Of a DNA stretch of 64,000 bases, positions 19,701 to 27,530 are shown in pieces. This DNA is from CAIPBY01 sp041671305 (GTDB lineage Bacteria > Patescibacteriota > Patescibacteriia > 2-01-FULL-39-33), in NCBI GenBank assembly GCA_041671305.1, contig JBAZBX010000002.1, forward strand, positions 11,604-75,603, given 5' to 3'. Position numbers and translations under genes: made by a program. The notes beneath the pieces are model-generated. The model was not told where the DNA came from and did no database searches. It saw only the letters and a list, made by a program, of their open reading frames with translations. The number at the start of each line of letters is the position of its first letter. Within the stretch, counting starts at the first letter, position 1.

Positions 19701-22700
19701 TTTAGAAGAGGTAAAATCCGTTTCTTCCTGCTTGTAGACTTGATAACCCACGCACTCACCGGGACAGACATCCAAAGTTTCTGCTACGCCAGGAACAGCC
19801 GGATCCCCGTTGGTAGGAGTATATAATTCACAATCCACTTCGTCTGCCGTACAAACTGGCGCGTATTTAGAGCAAAGTGTGTTTCTATTCTGCAATACGG
19901 AATTAATATTGGTATAATCCGCCCAAGCACCGGTGGTTGAACTCTTGTAGCAATTATAATAATCCGGGGCTTTTTTGAGATAAGCCAACTGGCTTGACGG
20001 CCTATACGACGGATTGTATTCTGAATAATCGCTTGGAGTTTCAATATTATAAGTCACTTCCTCCAATTGAATATCATCAAAATAAATATTGCCTCCCGCA
20101 TAGTTACTGCCAAGTTTCAAATCAAAATTATAATCTGAACTCATGAAAGCATCCTGGCCTACAGTAAATGACTTGCTCAGCCTCTGCCAAGAATTAGTTA
20201 TATTGGCATTGGCACTAGCAGAAACGATAGAATTTTCTCCCTGATATAATCCAATTGAGGAATTGGCAGTTGAAGGCAAATAAACCCATCCAGAGAGAAT
20301 GTATTTCTTTCCTTTTTCAAGAATGGCATTATGACTAGCCTGAGTTAATTTTTCAGCACAACTACCACTACTTGTGCATTGCAATCCCAAAGAATGCGTT
20401 CCGCTATGGATAAAGGTACTAGCCACGGCGCCAGTTCCGGCATCAGAGGCCCATCCCCCATCCAGAGAGAATTCAAATCCGCCGTTATAAAACAAGTTGC
20501 TTCCCAATCCTGCTTTCGTCCTGATAAATTGAGAACAACCATCATTACTGCCATCGCAAGTCTGGACGTTTCTATTAAAATAAATATCGGCTGAAGTATT
20601 TGACACCGCTGGCATATTCAAAGAAACTGAATTTTGCTTACAATCTTCAATTTGTTTTTTGAATTCAAAATTATCAAAATAAGCTTTGGCCGTAGTGCCT
20701 GCCTTGGTAATAATCTTAATAGTGGCCGTGGCATAATTGTCAGCATCAAAATACATATAATAATCATTCCATCCAGCACCAATGCTGGTAAGCGGAAGAT
20801 TAATCGCTAATTGATTATCCCGATAAATTTGAACATCTACCTCTCCAGCGCTGAAATAATCAGCCCTGGCAGAAAATTTAAATTGATAAGTAGATGTGGC
20901 GTCCACTTGAATATCTTTCAAGGTTATAATTTCACTGTTGGGAGCTGCCGTTTGCGGAGCGTTGTTGGCGGTTACCACCAAAACAGCAGAATTATCCTTG
21001 CCCTTATTTGAATCCCAATAATCCCTGGTATATGCATCCATGGAAGATAATTCTTCTAACCAAAACTGGGGCAAGAAAGAATTGGTGGCCTTCTGATTGA
21101 AATTTTGATTTAAGCTGGACAAAACATCAGCCGTTTCCAAGCAATTTTCCAAATTACAGCTTGAAGCGCCATAGGGAATGGTGCAACTTCCCTCAAAAGA
21201 ACAGGTTTTGGTGGAAGAATTATAAGTACAATGATTATCTCCGGTACAAGACGTAGGAGAACAGGCAGAAGCCATGGTTACGATATTTGCGGTGCTACTG
21301 AGGTCGCTAACCAGATGCGACTCAGAAATATTTAAATTTGGGGTAGCAGTACATCCGCTGGGATCATTACAAATTCCGGCAACTAAATCAGGAGCTAAAC
21401 TTCTCCATATTTTGGAAATCGGATCAAATAAATTACTATACCACCTGCAACCGGCATTTTGTGAATTACAATCTCTATAATCCAAAGAGTTGGAGAGGTA
21501 AGACTGCGCCGAACCCTGACGACTCTTGAAAGTCTGACAGGTATTATTTCTGGAATCGCACGTTGTGCCGAAATTCCAAAATCTTCTTTCTTCTGTGCAA
21601 TACCCATAGGAAGAGCAGGAGCCATCGGCATTTTCCTTGATGCATTGCTGTTCATCCGCGCAATACTGATCCCTATTCATGGTTCCCTCTTGAGAATTCT
21701 GAAAGGTATTATGATCGCCGTATCCCTGTCTTCTGCAATAAACTTCCGGCGCCTTAAATACCCAATAAGGATCAACTAGGCCGTAAAATTTGCTTCCAGA
21801 CTTATCAAATTGATCCATAATATCGCCCAAGGTTATATTTTCCTTGCTGTCCTTGAGATAATTGGCGGCTATTTCCCAGCCTATTGGCACAATCCTGTAT
21901 TTTCTCAAAATAAGAATGGTTCTATAGGTAATGGCGGTGGTATAATTTTGCGAGTTAGCATTATTGGGCACAAATAACCTGTTTTTGAAATCATCGCCGA
22001 CCTGCCATACTTGTTTTTTGTCTTTGATGTATGAAGAAAAAGCCTGGTCAATTACGCAGTCAGTCGGCCCTGGATTATTTTTGGCATCATCCGGACAAGT
22101 CATCAGCTTGCTCAAAATGTCATAAGGACCGCCAATGGCATATTCGCTTTGTTTTAATTTATTGAATCTGGCCTCGGCTCCGGCCGCACCCTCAGAATAT
22201 GGCTGAGCGTCTGGGTTTAAAAGACTGGAAAGATCAGGCAAAGGCAATCCGGATAAAAAGCTATTGTTGTTATTGCCTGACGATCCGCTAGTAAACAATC
22301 CTGACTTGAAATTATTAAGCAATTGTCCAACCAAAGTTTGAGCAAAGGTATTAACAAAATCAACTATAGTTCCGGTAAAAACTTCTTCCGCCAAAGTGGA
22401 CTTTTCGGTGACGGCCGGAAGCATATCCTTCACCACATCGCCAGGCGTCAAAACTTTATTGGCAAAATCAGTAACACTCTTCCAACCGGTCGGATCCACC
22501 ACTTTTTCTCCCACTTTGATCTTATCGGCGACATAAGCGATTGATTCGCCACTGAGCTTCAAATAAACAGAAATGTCATTCTCCCCTTCATTCAAAGAAT
22601 TATTGTACTCAAAAGCAAAATTCGGATTGGTAATGGCGGTGTTCCAATTGGTCATCATCTTGGAAAAAGTACAACGCACCTGCCTAGGCTTTTTCCAATT

Positions 22701-23345
22701 TATACTGGTTTGTATAGACAAGCTAAGAGTCGGACTTTTACATAAATCCACTCCATATCTTTGTCCCACCTGATCAATAAAATCTCCCAAAGCGCTGTCC
22801 CCCAAATTCTGCAAATACGCTCCCCAACCCTCTGTGATAAATAATGGTTTTTGTCCCTTACCACCGGAAGCAATCCAAGTCGCCGTGTCAGCCGCTAACT
22901 GCTGAGACATCAGAGAGAGAGATGATTTAAAGGCGGAAGCGAGAGCCACTCTTCTGGTTTCTTTTTTCAAGTCATCAGAAACTTTTTTGGCATATTCTTT
23001 CCATTGGCTACGATTCGTCAAATCGGCATTATTCTTTTGGGCTTCATCTATACAAGCCATTTGTGCTTGCGTGGCCGCTAACTGAGCCTGTCCGCAATCC
23101 GTGGGAGAGGCGCAAGGCTTAGCCACAATGCTTTGGCATTTTGCCACAGCCGCCGAAGCCGCCTTATCCGCCTGATCCGGCAAACCGACTTCTCCGCTGT
23201 TTCCAGCTGAAAACCAGTCAGCAGATTGGTCGGCGATATCTGCTTCCGCTCTTGCCATTATTGGAAACGCGGACAAAGTAAAAAACATCAACAACGCAAA
23301 AATAGCTACCGAAAAATAAATTTTATTGTGAAAATTAAACTTCAT
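13701..23345 (-). CDS. Giant secreted Cys-rich multidomain surface protein (3214 residues)
   Basis: An exported protein occupying 9.6 kb. Signal peptide at residues 1-32 (IYFSVAIFALLMFFTLSAFPIMARA). Four jelly-roll, carbohydrate-binding-like domains are visible at about 800-890, 945-1095, 1428-1585 and 2130-2340, each starting near 'xNxxF/GDFE' and ending in (I/A)YFDDIQ-like strands. Between about 630 and 1860 a short motif C-x6-C-x2-[Y/F/L] recurs at least nine times (CSADLAGCDEF, CSSKEMGCTSY, CQGAQSGCNEY and others), implying many small disulfide loops. The extreme C terminus (about 3120-3214) resembles a PKD domain (VSWGDDTTTTFSG...). There is no sorting signal. Placed upstream of the VirB6-like gene in the operon, it could be the extracellular adhesin or tip structure; this is inference. 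I know no named family for the whole protein. Confidence 0.8.
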   Translation of the reverse strand: MKFNFHNKIYFSVAIFALLMFFTLSAFPIMARAEADIADQSADWFSAGNSGEVGLPDQADKAASAAVAKCQSIVAKPCASPTDCGQAQLAATQAQMACIDEAQKNNADLTNRSQWKEYAKKVSDDLKKETRRVALASAFKSSLSLMSQQLAADTATWIASGGKGQKPLFITEGWGAYLQNLGDSALGDFIDQVGQRYGVDLCKSPTLSLSIQTSINWKKPRQVRCTFSKMMTNWNTAITNPNFAFEYNNSLNEGENDISVYLKLSGESIAYVADKIKVGEKVVDPTGWKSVTDFANKVLTPGDVVKDMLPAVTEKSTLAEEVFTGTIVDFVNTFAQTLVGQLLNNFKSGLFTSGSSGNNNNSFLSGLPLPDLSSLLNPDAQPYSEGAAGAEARFNKLKQSEYAIGGPYDILSKLMTCPDDAKNNPGPTDCVIDQAFSSYIKDKKQVWQVGDDFKNRLFVPNNANSQNYTTAITYRTILILRKYRIVPIGWEIAANYLKDSKENITLGDIMDQFDKSGSKFYGLVDPYWVFKAPEVYCRRQGYGDHNTFQNSQEGTMNRDQYCADEQQCIKENADGSCSSYGYCTEERRFWNFGTTCDSRNNTCQTFKSRQGSAQSYLSNSLDYRDCNSQNAGCRWYSNLFDPISKIWRSLAPDLVAGICNDPSGCTATPNLNISESHLVSDLSSTANIVTMASACSPTSCTGDNHCTYNSSTKTCSFEGSCTIPYGASSCNLENCLETADVLSSLNQNFNQKATNSFLPQFWLEELSSMDAYTRDYWDSNKGKDNSAVLVVTANNAPQTAAPNSEIITLKDIQVDATSTYQFKFSARADYFSAGEVDVQIYRDNQLAINLPLTSIGAGWNDYYMYFDADNYATATIKIITKAGTTAKAYFDNFEFKKQIEDCKQNSVSLNMPAVSNTSADIYFNRNVQTCDGSNDGCSQFIRTKAGLGSNLFYNGGFEFSLDGGWASDAGTGAVASTFIHSGTHSLGLQCTSSGSCAEKLTQASHNAILEKGKKYILSGWVYLPSTANSSIGLYQGENSIVSASANANITNSWQRLSKSFTVGQDAFMSSDYNFDLKLGSNYAGGNIYFDDIQLEEVTYNIETPSDYSEYNPSYRPSSQLAYLKKAPDYYNCYKSSTTGAWADYTNINSVLQNRNTLCSKYAPVCTADEVDCELYTPTNGDPAVPGVAETLDVCPGECVGYQVYKQEETDFTSSKYNQFIADSVPKYCSADLAGCDEFTNLDDLSKGAENREYYVNFQVCEKPGINDGTYYTWEGDDTAGYQLKVYKLKKSNILASNKPCTDLAYSTSTGSVGQPLCVDNTDESLDDGYCAQEDMAVNPDCREFYDATGAKSYRLLSQTITISDNCHPYRRTLTQTNNIDSAKDCVSHNGFWNGNNECIYMAIPGEGKTCSAEMKGCRAYTGNTGNNVRNILNSNFDLTTSSALWLYDQGVNSNATATLSNVSTFVGGHSLTNPNTASTSTLKHLVNISQNKTYVLSFWAKGNVSFAFNSIKFGSAGSVNDFFAMAKVDNSNLSLSRAQVSSEWRKYDLGPVFVHWNLDSSAEQYLEFNIPQGVNIYLNNIILKEVQNSVYLVENSWYTPFSCDNNLGDGNGQTLYNNPTATQTCADTTAGVDNHRCVPGNMLGCSAYKDRLGNVAYLKSFAKLCRAEAAGCEKLVDTHNYDYPGGEIFNSDPATSSISVPAYNTVYLVADSKYSCSSKEMGCTSYGLPIINKYDEVTGYSTAYLKNLPERYKTDICKFNELWCEEYAGQNSFSYFKDPHGKVCEYVKGAGSTGSWVQQGTSIPCITTANQTFGTGYENQSSKIQPIGIVDNVTGVERTDYQGWAGICQGAQSGCNEYVDPLTNVYTKLKIKSDNTVSIKTNTLYNSDSAISLLSSCSGATLIIDPFQQSSKIDSRLFYVSSAENKDCAVGVSSSTSQVTLAGVYYKLSSSVNSGSCNGQVNFRTGCVLVNDRGQIDYSATSTGDRFWKNLIFDSQLTYNADLTSSVAGGGVSPIAGIQTNNANMIVSAGADRTCSNWLTCNTYQKSKNDSQFNFTENDKCLDISMCQSFADDGSCNRQVNSSSTVATYSPEIDKNKTGYVMTNPLVSEVDSKVSGTINYPYDAMNQLGGTSEVVNGDFEMTFGESSDPIGWVPGSLACSSTPAKACQSVKPKMNSITWNSSLFKVVSDPQKAESGGSYLQLNSGNIVISENIGVEDDTPYYLSFWVNTTNIAGSGDGTNLPYAEVRYLFLNGEGNALERNSNGSYNIITINSGPQLFGPKWESADTLKINQGTPWKHVVYRVTPPSGATSMKIALFSLAPSLEKGFDNTKLGGYTMWDNIGVNTILDTDGTEVSQIARTCRVYPEADAPGCRYNKDNTQYYGQYGYCILKDPAINSQQCLQWWPVDNIAGESVNDYSPYYQERMPLYYCVSKAEKKMNFSNFTLNANAANLGKYASVMDLVESHTGQEVKFYPFSDVPASMRTLLRYPNVYRFFYSGLYVGFDKKNFFPMPLFVFMKPYESFGIAGELPFYFGTNAPEAESMYSAENLAASCTNNGGSSCGVCAGGISSGETTPCNPLTNYRENTSVVDIHLNSERGSKECPKIFDLNGNNYEECLPLSRTFCGIGDSGSECQQDDSCNDFELANTCNYLASHNDYDSSGFLIIKDKSLWGSITTALEDIGKFIMSPFTMTQDDYWGGWGMFGFNIAKFPVAFGLPWHTLSALKDMSGIVSGLIEWINDETVAIGYVAFKIVTDTDPNYSGQASDPHPDVQGDILGYAFGSGGTAASDKAYASGVIGGISSNGFTAGYCDKVVQVVDSSGQQKAYSARTSPGSSYKTNDTDCVVNALYGDMFETVADGLSLFSNSNMSSCTDAGCGGGLSEYVVGNPNQCFDHSMYCLRLNGSTPRNYCGNYVGLTNSNTLGLKCCGNSVSDEKLNNSFSSVCNSDGSLNSNYFCSGGTYIYANIYHYNRYNYNTDQNPFASIIAPITGQYPNEWDSKDDVPYNQPLFYEENMSKTDIGQSRMGQVHDVDELKKLFAKSYGVWEWRANKDGSPIEGGYYSLVSSMDWSVPTENCGGISKREAHEASTTLSTSARMCFNYPEIKHVTTTNLLATTTDPAELRKVKSNSPIKLEFTAEIDPEQLPIRAYSVSWGDDTTTTFSGTALLSRPNPSDPFVLYHYYGDIAGTGNIIIKVKDNWNYEGAKTWNTETGSLN

Positions 23346-23368
23346 TAATATTTAACTTATATCGTAGC

Positions 23369-24286
23369 TCACTTAACCGTGGAAGTAGCCGTTGAATTTA
23401 ATTTATCTATAAACATCTGTTTTAATTCGTCATCAGAAATGGAATCTAGCAGGGTCTTGGGCGCGCCGTTTTTGATCATTAATTCTTTGATCTGAGCGCC
23501 AGTCAAATTTTTGAGATCATCTATTGAACTTATATTTAATCCTGAGGTATCCAGAGTTTTTGATCCGGTGGAAGTACTAACTGCCGTTGGAACAGAAACC
23601 CCATTGGAAGTTATCTGACTAGCCAAATCGGGATTTTCACTCAAAACTTCCTGATAACCATTCAAAATATCCTGATCAGTCATAGCATCTACCTCGGCCT
23701 GAGTTAATCCGCTCTGAACCAAAATTTTTCTAATATCGGAAATATTAATCTGCGGAGTTGACTGCGTAGGAGGACTAGCCTGAAAAGTGGGAACTGTTCC
23801 TGCCGAAGAAGTGGAGACGCTGGAGCCATTACCAAAGCAAGTTTTGCCTTCCGGACAATTCGGATCTGTGCCCTGTTTAACTTCCTGGCCATCATTTATG
23901 CCATCGCCATCGCTATCGGTCAAGTACGGACTGGTATTATAGACGTAGGATTCATCATAATCCGAAAGCCCATCACTGTCCGTATCCTGAGCTTTTAAGG
24001 CATTAATCGCCTCTTGTTGAGGATCAGTTTCAGTGGAAAGAGCAGAATTTCCCTTCACCAAAAAGCTAAACGGATTATTGATATTGCTGGCCAGTTGATA
24101 ATACCCGAAAAACAAAGCAAAGACGCAAACAACCAAAATAACAACGGAATTTACCCTTTCCCTTTTTCTAATACTGTTTAAATTGTTTATCTTATCATCC
24201 GAAATGTTACTTTTGCCATATGTATTTTGATTCCTGAGATTATTTGTGGCAAAATCATTTCTCTTGGATGGCCTGTCACCTTCCAT
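23369..24286 (-). CDS. Membrane protein with thrombospondin type 3 calcium repeats
   Basis: First gene of the long operon, 305 residues. A hydrophilic cytoplasmic N terminus of about 45 residues precedes one membrane helix (VNSVVILVVCVFALFFGYY). The external part has two Asp-rich calcium-binding repeats of thrombospondin type 3 style (DTDSDGLSDYDE and DSDGDGINDGQE, residues about 100-143), a Ser/Thr-rich linker, then three helical segments built on the same plan: ILVQSGLTQAEVDAMTDQDI, LKNLTGAQIKELMIKNG and LLDSISDDELKQMFIDKL. The family is not recognised. It likely exposes a Ca-stabilised stalk outside the cell and may act with the giant protein 23 nt downstream. Confidence 0.75.
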   Translation of the reverse strand: MEGDRPSKRNDFATNNLRNQNTYGKSNISDDKINNLNSIRKRERVNSVVILVVCVFALFFGYYQLASNINNPFSFLVKGNSALSTETDPQQEAINALKAQDTDSDGLSDYDESYVYNTSPYLTDSDGDGINDGQEVKQGTDPNCPEGKTCFGNGSSVSTSSAGTVPTFQASPPTQSTPQINISDIRKILVQSGLTQAEVDAMTDQDILNGYQEVLSENPDLASQITSNGVSVPTAVSTSTGSKTLDTSGLNISSIDDLKNLTGAQIKELMIKNGAPKTLLDSISDDELKQMFIDKLNSTATSTVK

Positions 24287-24314
24287 GGGCTGTGGATAAA
24301 AGTTTATTACTTAA

Positions 24315-24343
24315 ATTATACCACAAAAAAATATTTTTTACTA
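24315..24343 (-). promoter_or_regulatory. Putative promoter of the T4SS-like operon
   Basis: Minus-strand TATAAT (24315-24320) preceded by TGTGG gives an extended -10 identical in context to the ychF promoter (TTTTTGTGGTATAAT). The -35 position holds only TAGTAA. It lies 29 nt before the first start codon of the roughly 20-kb operon. Confidence 0.5.
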
Positions 24344-24380
24344 TTATATTATGACAGAAATAAGAATTAATTATCAATTC

Positions 24381-25223
24381 CTAATTTTTGGATTGCTCGC
24401 CATAATTTAAAATGTTTGCCAACCGTATCCAATTTTCCACACTAAGATCCTGCGCCCTTATCTTTTCGTCAAATCCACAAGTTTTTATGGCTTCCTTGGC
24501 TTCAACACTTGAAATTTTGAGTCCCACCGAAAGATTGTTGTGAAGCTGTTTGCGTCTGGAAGAAAACCCTATTTTGGCCATCCGAAAAAATAACTTGCTA
24601 TCAATTTTCGGTAATTTTTCTTTTAATTTTAGACGAATAACCGCAGAATCTACCTTGGGAGCGGGCCAAAAGCTATTTCTTTTCACTTGGAAAACAATTT
24701 CCGCCTCACTATAAAACTGCGCGGACAAAGAGAGCAAAGACATCTCGCCCGCTGGCGCCACAATACGCTCTGCCACCTCATATTGGACCATAAGTATCAT
24801 TTCTGACGGCTTAGGCTCCTGTTCCAAGAATAATCGTAAGAATTTAGAAGTAATATTATAAGGCAAATTCGCTACCACTTTGTAGCCAAAATTTTCCAGT
24901 CCGGCCTCGGATTTATTTAAACGCAAAATATCTTTTTCTATCAATTCAAATTTACTATCTTTTCCAAATTCAGCTTGCAAAAAATCGCAAGCATTCCTGT
25001 CCAATTCTATCGCGAGTAATTTACCAGATACTTTTAGCAGTTCCCCGGTCAAAACACCGACTCCGGGGCCAACTTCCATTACCGTGTCGCCTGAGTTAAT
25101 GTTTGAGGCGATGATAATTTTACTGACCACATCCGTATCAATTAGAAAATTTTGCCCCTTGCTTTTGGAAGGGACGATTCCATATTTCGCGCAGATTGAT
25201 TTTATTTGAGTTTCCGAAAGCAT
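24381..25223 (-). CDS. rsmA: 16S rRNA (adenine1518-N6/adenine1519-N6)-dimethyltransferase
   Basis: KsgA/RsmA dimethylates two adenosines in helix 45 of 16S rRNA during 30S maturation. The 280 residues carry the family landmarks: GQNFLID near residue 24, SAM-binding EVGPGVGVLTG near 50, AIELDRNA, catalytic NLPYNIT near 119, and FWPAPKVDSAVIRL. The C-terminal small domain includes FSSRRKQLHNNL. It is the distal gene of a series running from about 28.5 kb, 54 nt after the acyltransferase gene, with the family C repeat in between. No oddities beyond composition. Confidence 0.96.
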   Translation of the reverse strand: MLSETQIKSICAKYGIVPSKSKGQNFLIDTDVVSKIIIASNINSGDTVMEVGPGVGVLTGELLKVSGKLLAIELDRNACDFLQAEFGKDSKFELIEKDILRLNKSEAGLENFGYKVVANLPYNITSKFLRLFLEQEPKPSEMILMVQYEVAERIVAPAGEMSLLSLSAQFYSEAEIVFQVKRNSFWPAPKVDSAVIRLKLKEKLPKIDSKLFFRMAKIGFSSRRKQLHNNLSVGLKISSVEAKEAIKTCGFDEKIRAQDLSVENWIRLANILNYGEQSKN

Positions 25224-25254
25224 AGCTTTATATATTTAACATAATTAATTTACA

Positions 25255-25315
25255 ATACTTAAAAATTGAAAATTTAATCATTGTTTGAAAATTGGAAATT
25301 GATGATTGAAAATTC
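25255..25315. repeat. Repeat family C (AT-rich)
   Basis: Read on the minus strand it is GAATTTTCAATCATCAATTT followed by CCAATTTTCAAACAATGATT. A close relative lies at 54590..54655. The last codons of the acyltransferase gene (FNHQFPIFKQ) are read from it. Confidence 0.6.
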
Positions 25316-26339
25316 TCCCCCTCCCCCACAACCAAAACTTAGCGCCATATACCAAGAACAGAATCAAGGTAAAAACATCAACAAAATACAAAAATATACT
25401 ATTCAGACGAAAGTTCAAAAAAACAGAAAAAATATTAAATACTATCAAATGATGAAAAATATATACAAACAAGGCACTTTGACCCAGTTTTTCCAGCCAA
25501 AAACTGGCTCTGCCCAACTTATTGGCGGAAAAATAACTGAAACTCAATATAAGCAGAATAGCGCCTACAATCCAAATGGAAGTAATAATTCCGGGAATCC
25601 AGCAATGATTGAGCGCATAATCATTTTCAAAACTGATCAGAGGAACACGAAAAATAACTGAACGCGCCAAAACCAACACCAGAGCAGAAACAACCAAGCC
25701 AAATCCCCAATTAAACACCTGAACAAAAAATGTTTTCAACTTATCTGGATCACTACTATAATCCACAAAATATTTTCCCAAAATCAAGCCGAAAAGAACT
25801 AAGCTGAAATACGGCCACAACGGAAATTCTTTGAAAAATATTTCTCCTATCCAAAAATGCCCGTTCAACCAAGCTGAAAATGGTTGGAATAGCAACCAAA
25901 AACTTATTGGCAGAAGACATGCCAAGCCGATGAGATATTTAATCGCTCTCTTAAATTGTAATAAATACAAAATAGGCAGAGACACGATTATACTAGCGCC
26001 AATCGCCTGGAGCACCTTACCTCCCCAGATATCGCCAAATCCGAAAACAATCAGACTAAACACATAACCAATTACCATGACACCAAAACCTCTTATCAGA
26101 TATTTAGAGACGATTTGCCAATTGGTTTTGGATTTTAAATTTTTTTGATAAGAAATGACCAGGCAAAAGCCAACCACAAATAGGAACAACGGCGCGGCCA
26201 AAGTGACCGTGGAATAAATCATATGATAGCTGAAGAATGACAAACTCTTGTCCAGCCACCATCTGGCGGTATGGTTTAAAACCATAAATAATATGGCCAA
26301 TCCCCGCAGTATGTCTATAAATTTGTATCGTGAGGCCAT
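25278..26339 (-). CDS. DUF1624/HGSNAT-like membrane acyltransferase
   Basis: A polytopic membrane protein, 353 residues and about ten helices. The N terminus (YKFIDILRGLAILFMVLNHTARWW) is the signature of heparan-alpha-glucosaminide N-acetyltransferase-like (DUF1624) and related acyltransferase-3 proteins, in which the Arg and the His of the first helix are used for acyl transfer to envelope glycans. The substrate is unknown. It starts 2 nt after the stop of the MFS gene and probably shares a transcript with MFS and femX-like genes, so a role in cell-wall or surface-sugar modification is reasonable. Odd point: the last ten or so residues are encoded by a dispersed AT-rich repeat. Confidence 0.8.
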   Translation of the reverse strand: MASRYKFIDILRGLAILFMVLNHTARWWLDKSLSFFSYHMIYSTVTLAAPLFLFVVGFCLVISYQKNLKSKTNWQIVSKYLIRGFGVMVIGYVFSLIVFGFGDIWGGKVLQAIGASIIVSLPILYLLQFKRAIKYLIGLACLLPISFWLLFQPFSAWLNGHFWIGEIFFKEFPLWPYFSLVLFGLILGKYFVDYSSDPDKLKTFFVQVFNWGFGLVVSALVLVLARSVIFRVPLISFENDYALNHCWIPGIITSIWIVGAILLILSFSYFSANKLGRASFWLEKLGQSALFVYIFHHLIVFNIFSVFLNFRLNSIFLYFVDVFTLILFLVYGAKFWLWGRGRIFNHQFPIFKQ

Positions 26340-26341
26340 AA

Positions 26342-27526
26342 TTATCTAAACAATAAATAAAGCAGGGACATCAGACCGGCAACAATAAATATAGCTCCCC
26401 AAAAAGGCATAAATAACTGCACCAGAATTAAACATAAGATAATGGCAATAATTTTTCCAATTACGAGCGACATTTCAAAAAATGTTACTCCTTCCATGAC
26501 TGAATTATCTTGGGCTCTTTCGTAGGTAGTGGCCGTAATCGGAATAGCAATGGCTTGTTTGGATAATCTGGAAGCTGTATCCAAAAGCAAAACGCCCCCA
26601 ACCGAAGAGATTAACGCCCTAAGCATCCACACAAAACAATAAGCTATTTCTCCTAGTTTCAAAAGCGCGTCATGACCATTTTTGTCAGTTAACTTTCCAA
26701 TATACAGATAAACTAGCAAGGTGATCAATGTTGCCAATCCCGTGATTACGCCCAGACTCAAAAAATCTTTAATTACTACAAACATAAATATAGGCCATAC
26801 CACCAAAACTACAAATTCTTCTCCATAGCCCAAAAGAGGAAGAAATCTTCTAAAATTTTCACGCGCGAATAAACGCTTAAAAGCTCCCTTATAATCAAAT
26901 GATCCCGGAACCAGATTTTCCTTGGTGACCAGCATGGGCACATTGGACAAAATCATAATTATGGCAGCGAAAATAAACAAAATTTTGAAACCATAAAACT
27001 GCAAAATCATGCCTCCCACGACCGGGCCAGCCACATAAACCAAGGCCTCCAAAATGATGAGATTTCCGACTTCCCTTCCCTGCTCTCCATCCACTGAAAA
27101 TTTGGCGAAATCCGCATGATAAGCCGGCCAATAAAACATCTTCCAAAGTACATATAGGATTATGGCCACAAAAATTAAACCAATATATTTGGAAGCTCCA
27201 AAAAGACAGAGATAAAATAGAGCCGTGAAGACACAGCCCAAGGCGATGGAAATTTCATAACCAAATTTTTTAGCAAACTTCGCCCCCAAAGGTACGCAAA
27301 ACAAATAAGCAATATAAACTGCCAGATAAAACAAAAGGATAAGAGAAACGGTCAGGCGCAAATCATATTTTTTGATAAACAAAGTAAAGAGGAATACCGG
27401 CTCAAAAATACTGACCATAGCAATGGCAAAATTCAAAATAATCGTAGCCGAATAAAGCTCCCTCACCTGCCTCCTCATACGGCAAGGCAAAAAAGAAACC
27501 ACTAGTGATTTTATTTTATTATCCAT
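26342..27526 (-). CDS. MFS family transporter
   Basis: 394 residues with eleven to twelve hydrophobic helices and the cytoplasmic loop pattern of major facilitator superfamily permeases (GAKFAKKFGYEISIALG between helices 2 and 3, PVVGGMILQFYG in the middle, YIGKLTDKNGHDAL in the second half). Substrate unknown; drug or metabolite export would be typical. The gene lies 4 nt after the FemX-like gene and 2 nt before the acyltransferase gene, so the three are almost certainly co-transcribed. Confidence 0.85.
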   Translation of the reverse strand: MDNKIKSLVVSFLPCRMRRQVRELYSATIILNFAIAMVSIFEPVFLFTLFIKKYDLRLTVSLILLFYLAVYIAYLFCVPLGAKFAKKFGYEISIALGCVFTALFYLCLFGASKYIGLIFVAIILYVLWKMFYWPAYHADFAKFSVDGEQGREVGNLIILEALVYVAGPVVGGMILQFYGFKILFIFAAIIMILSNVPMLVTKENLVPGSFDYKGAFKRLFARENFRRFLPLLGYGEEFVVLVVWPIFMFVVIKDFLSLGVITGLATLITLLVYLYIGKLTDKNGHDALLKLGEIAYCFVWMLRALISSVGGVLLLDTASRLSKQAIAIPITATTYERAQDNSVMEGVTFFEMSLVIGKIIAIILCLILVQLFMPFWGAIFIVAGLMSLLYLLFR

Positions 27527-27530
27527 GATA

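Noticed and set aside
4045..24343. Prophage or complete integrative conjugative element
   Set aside because: No integrase, relaxase, capsid or terminase genes, and no flanking direct repeats at a tRNA that I could find.
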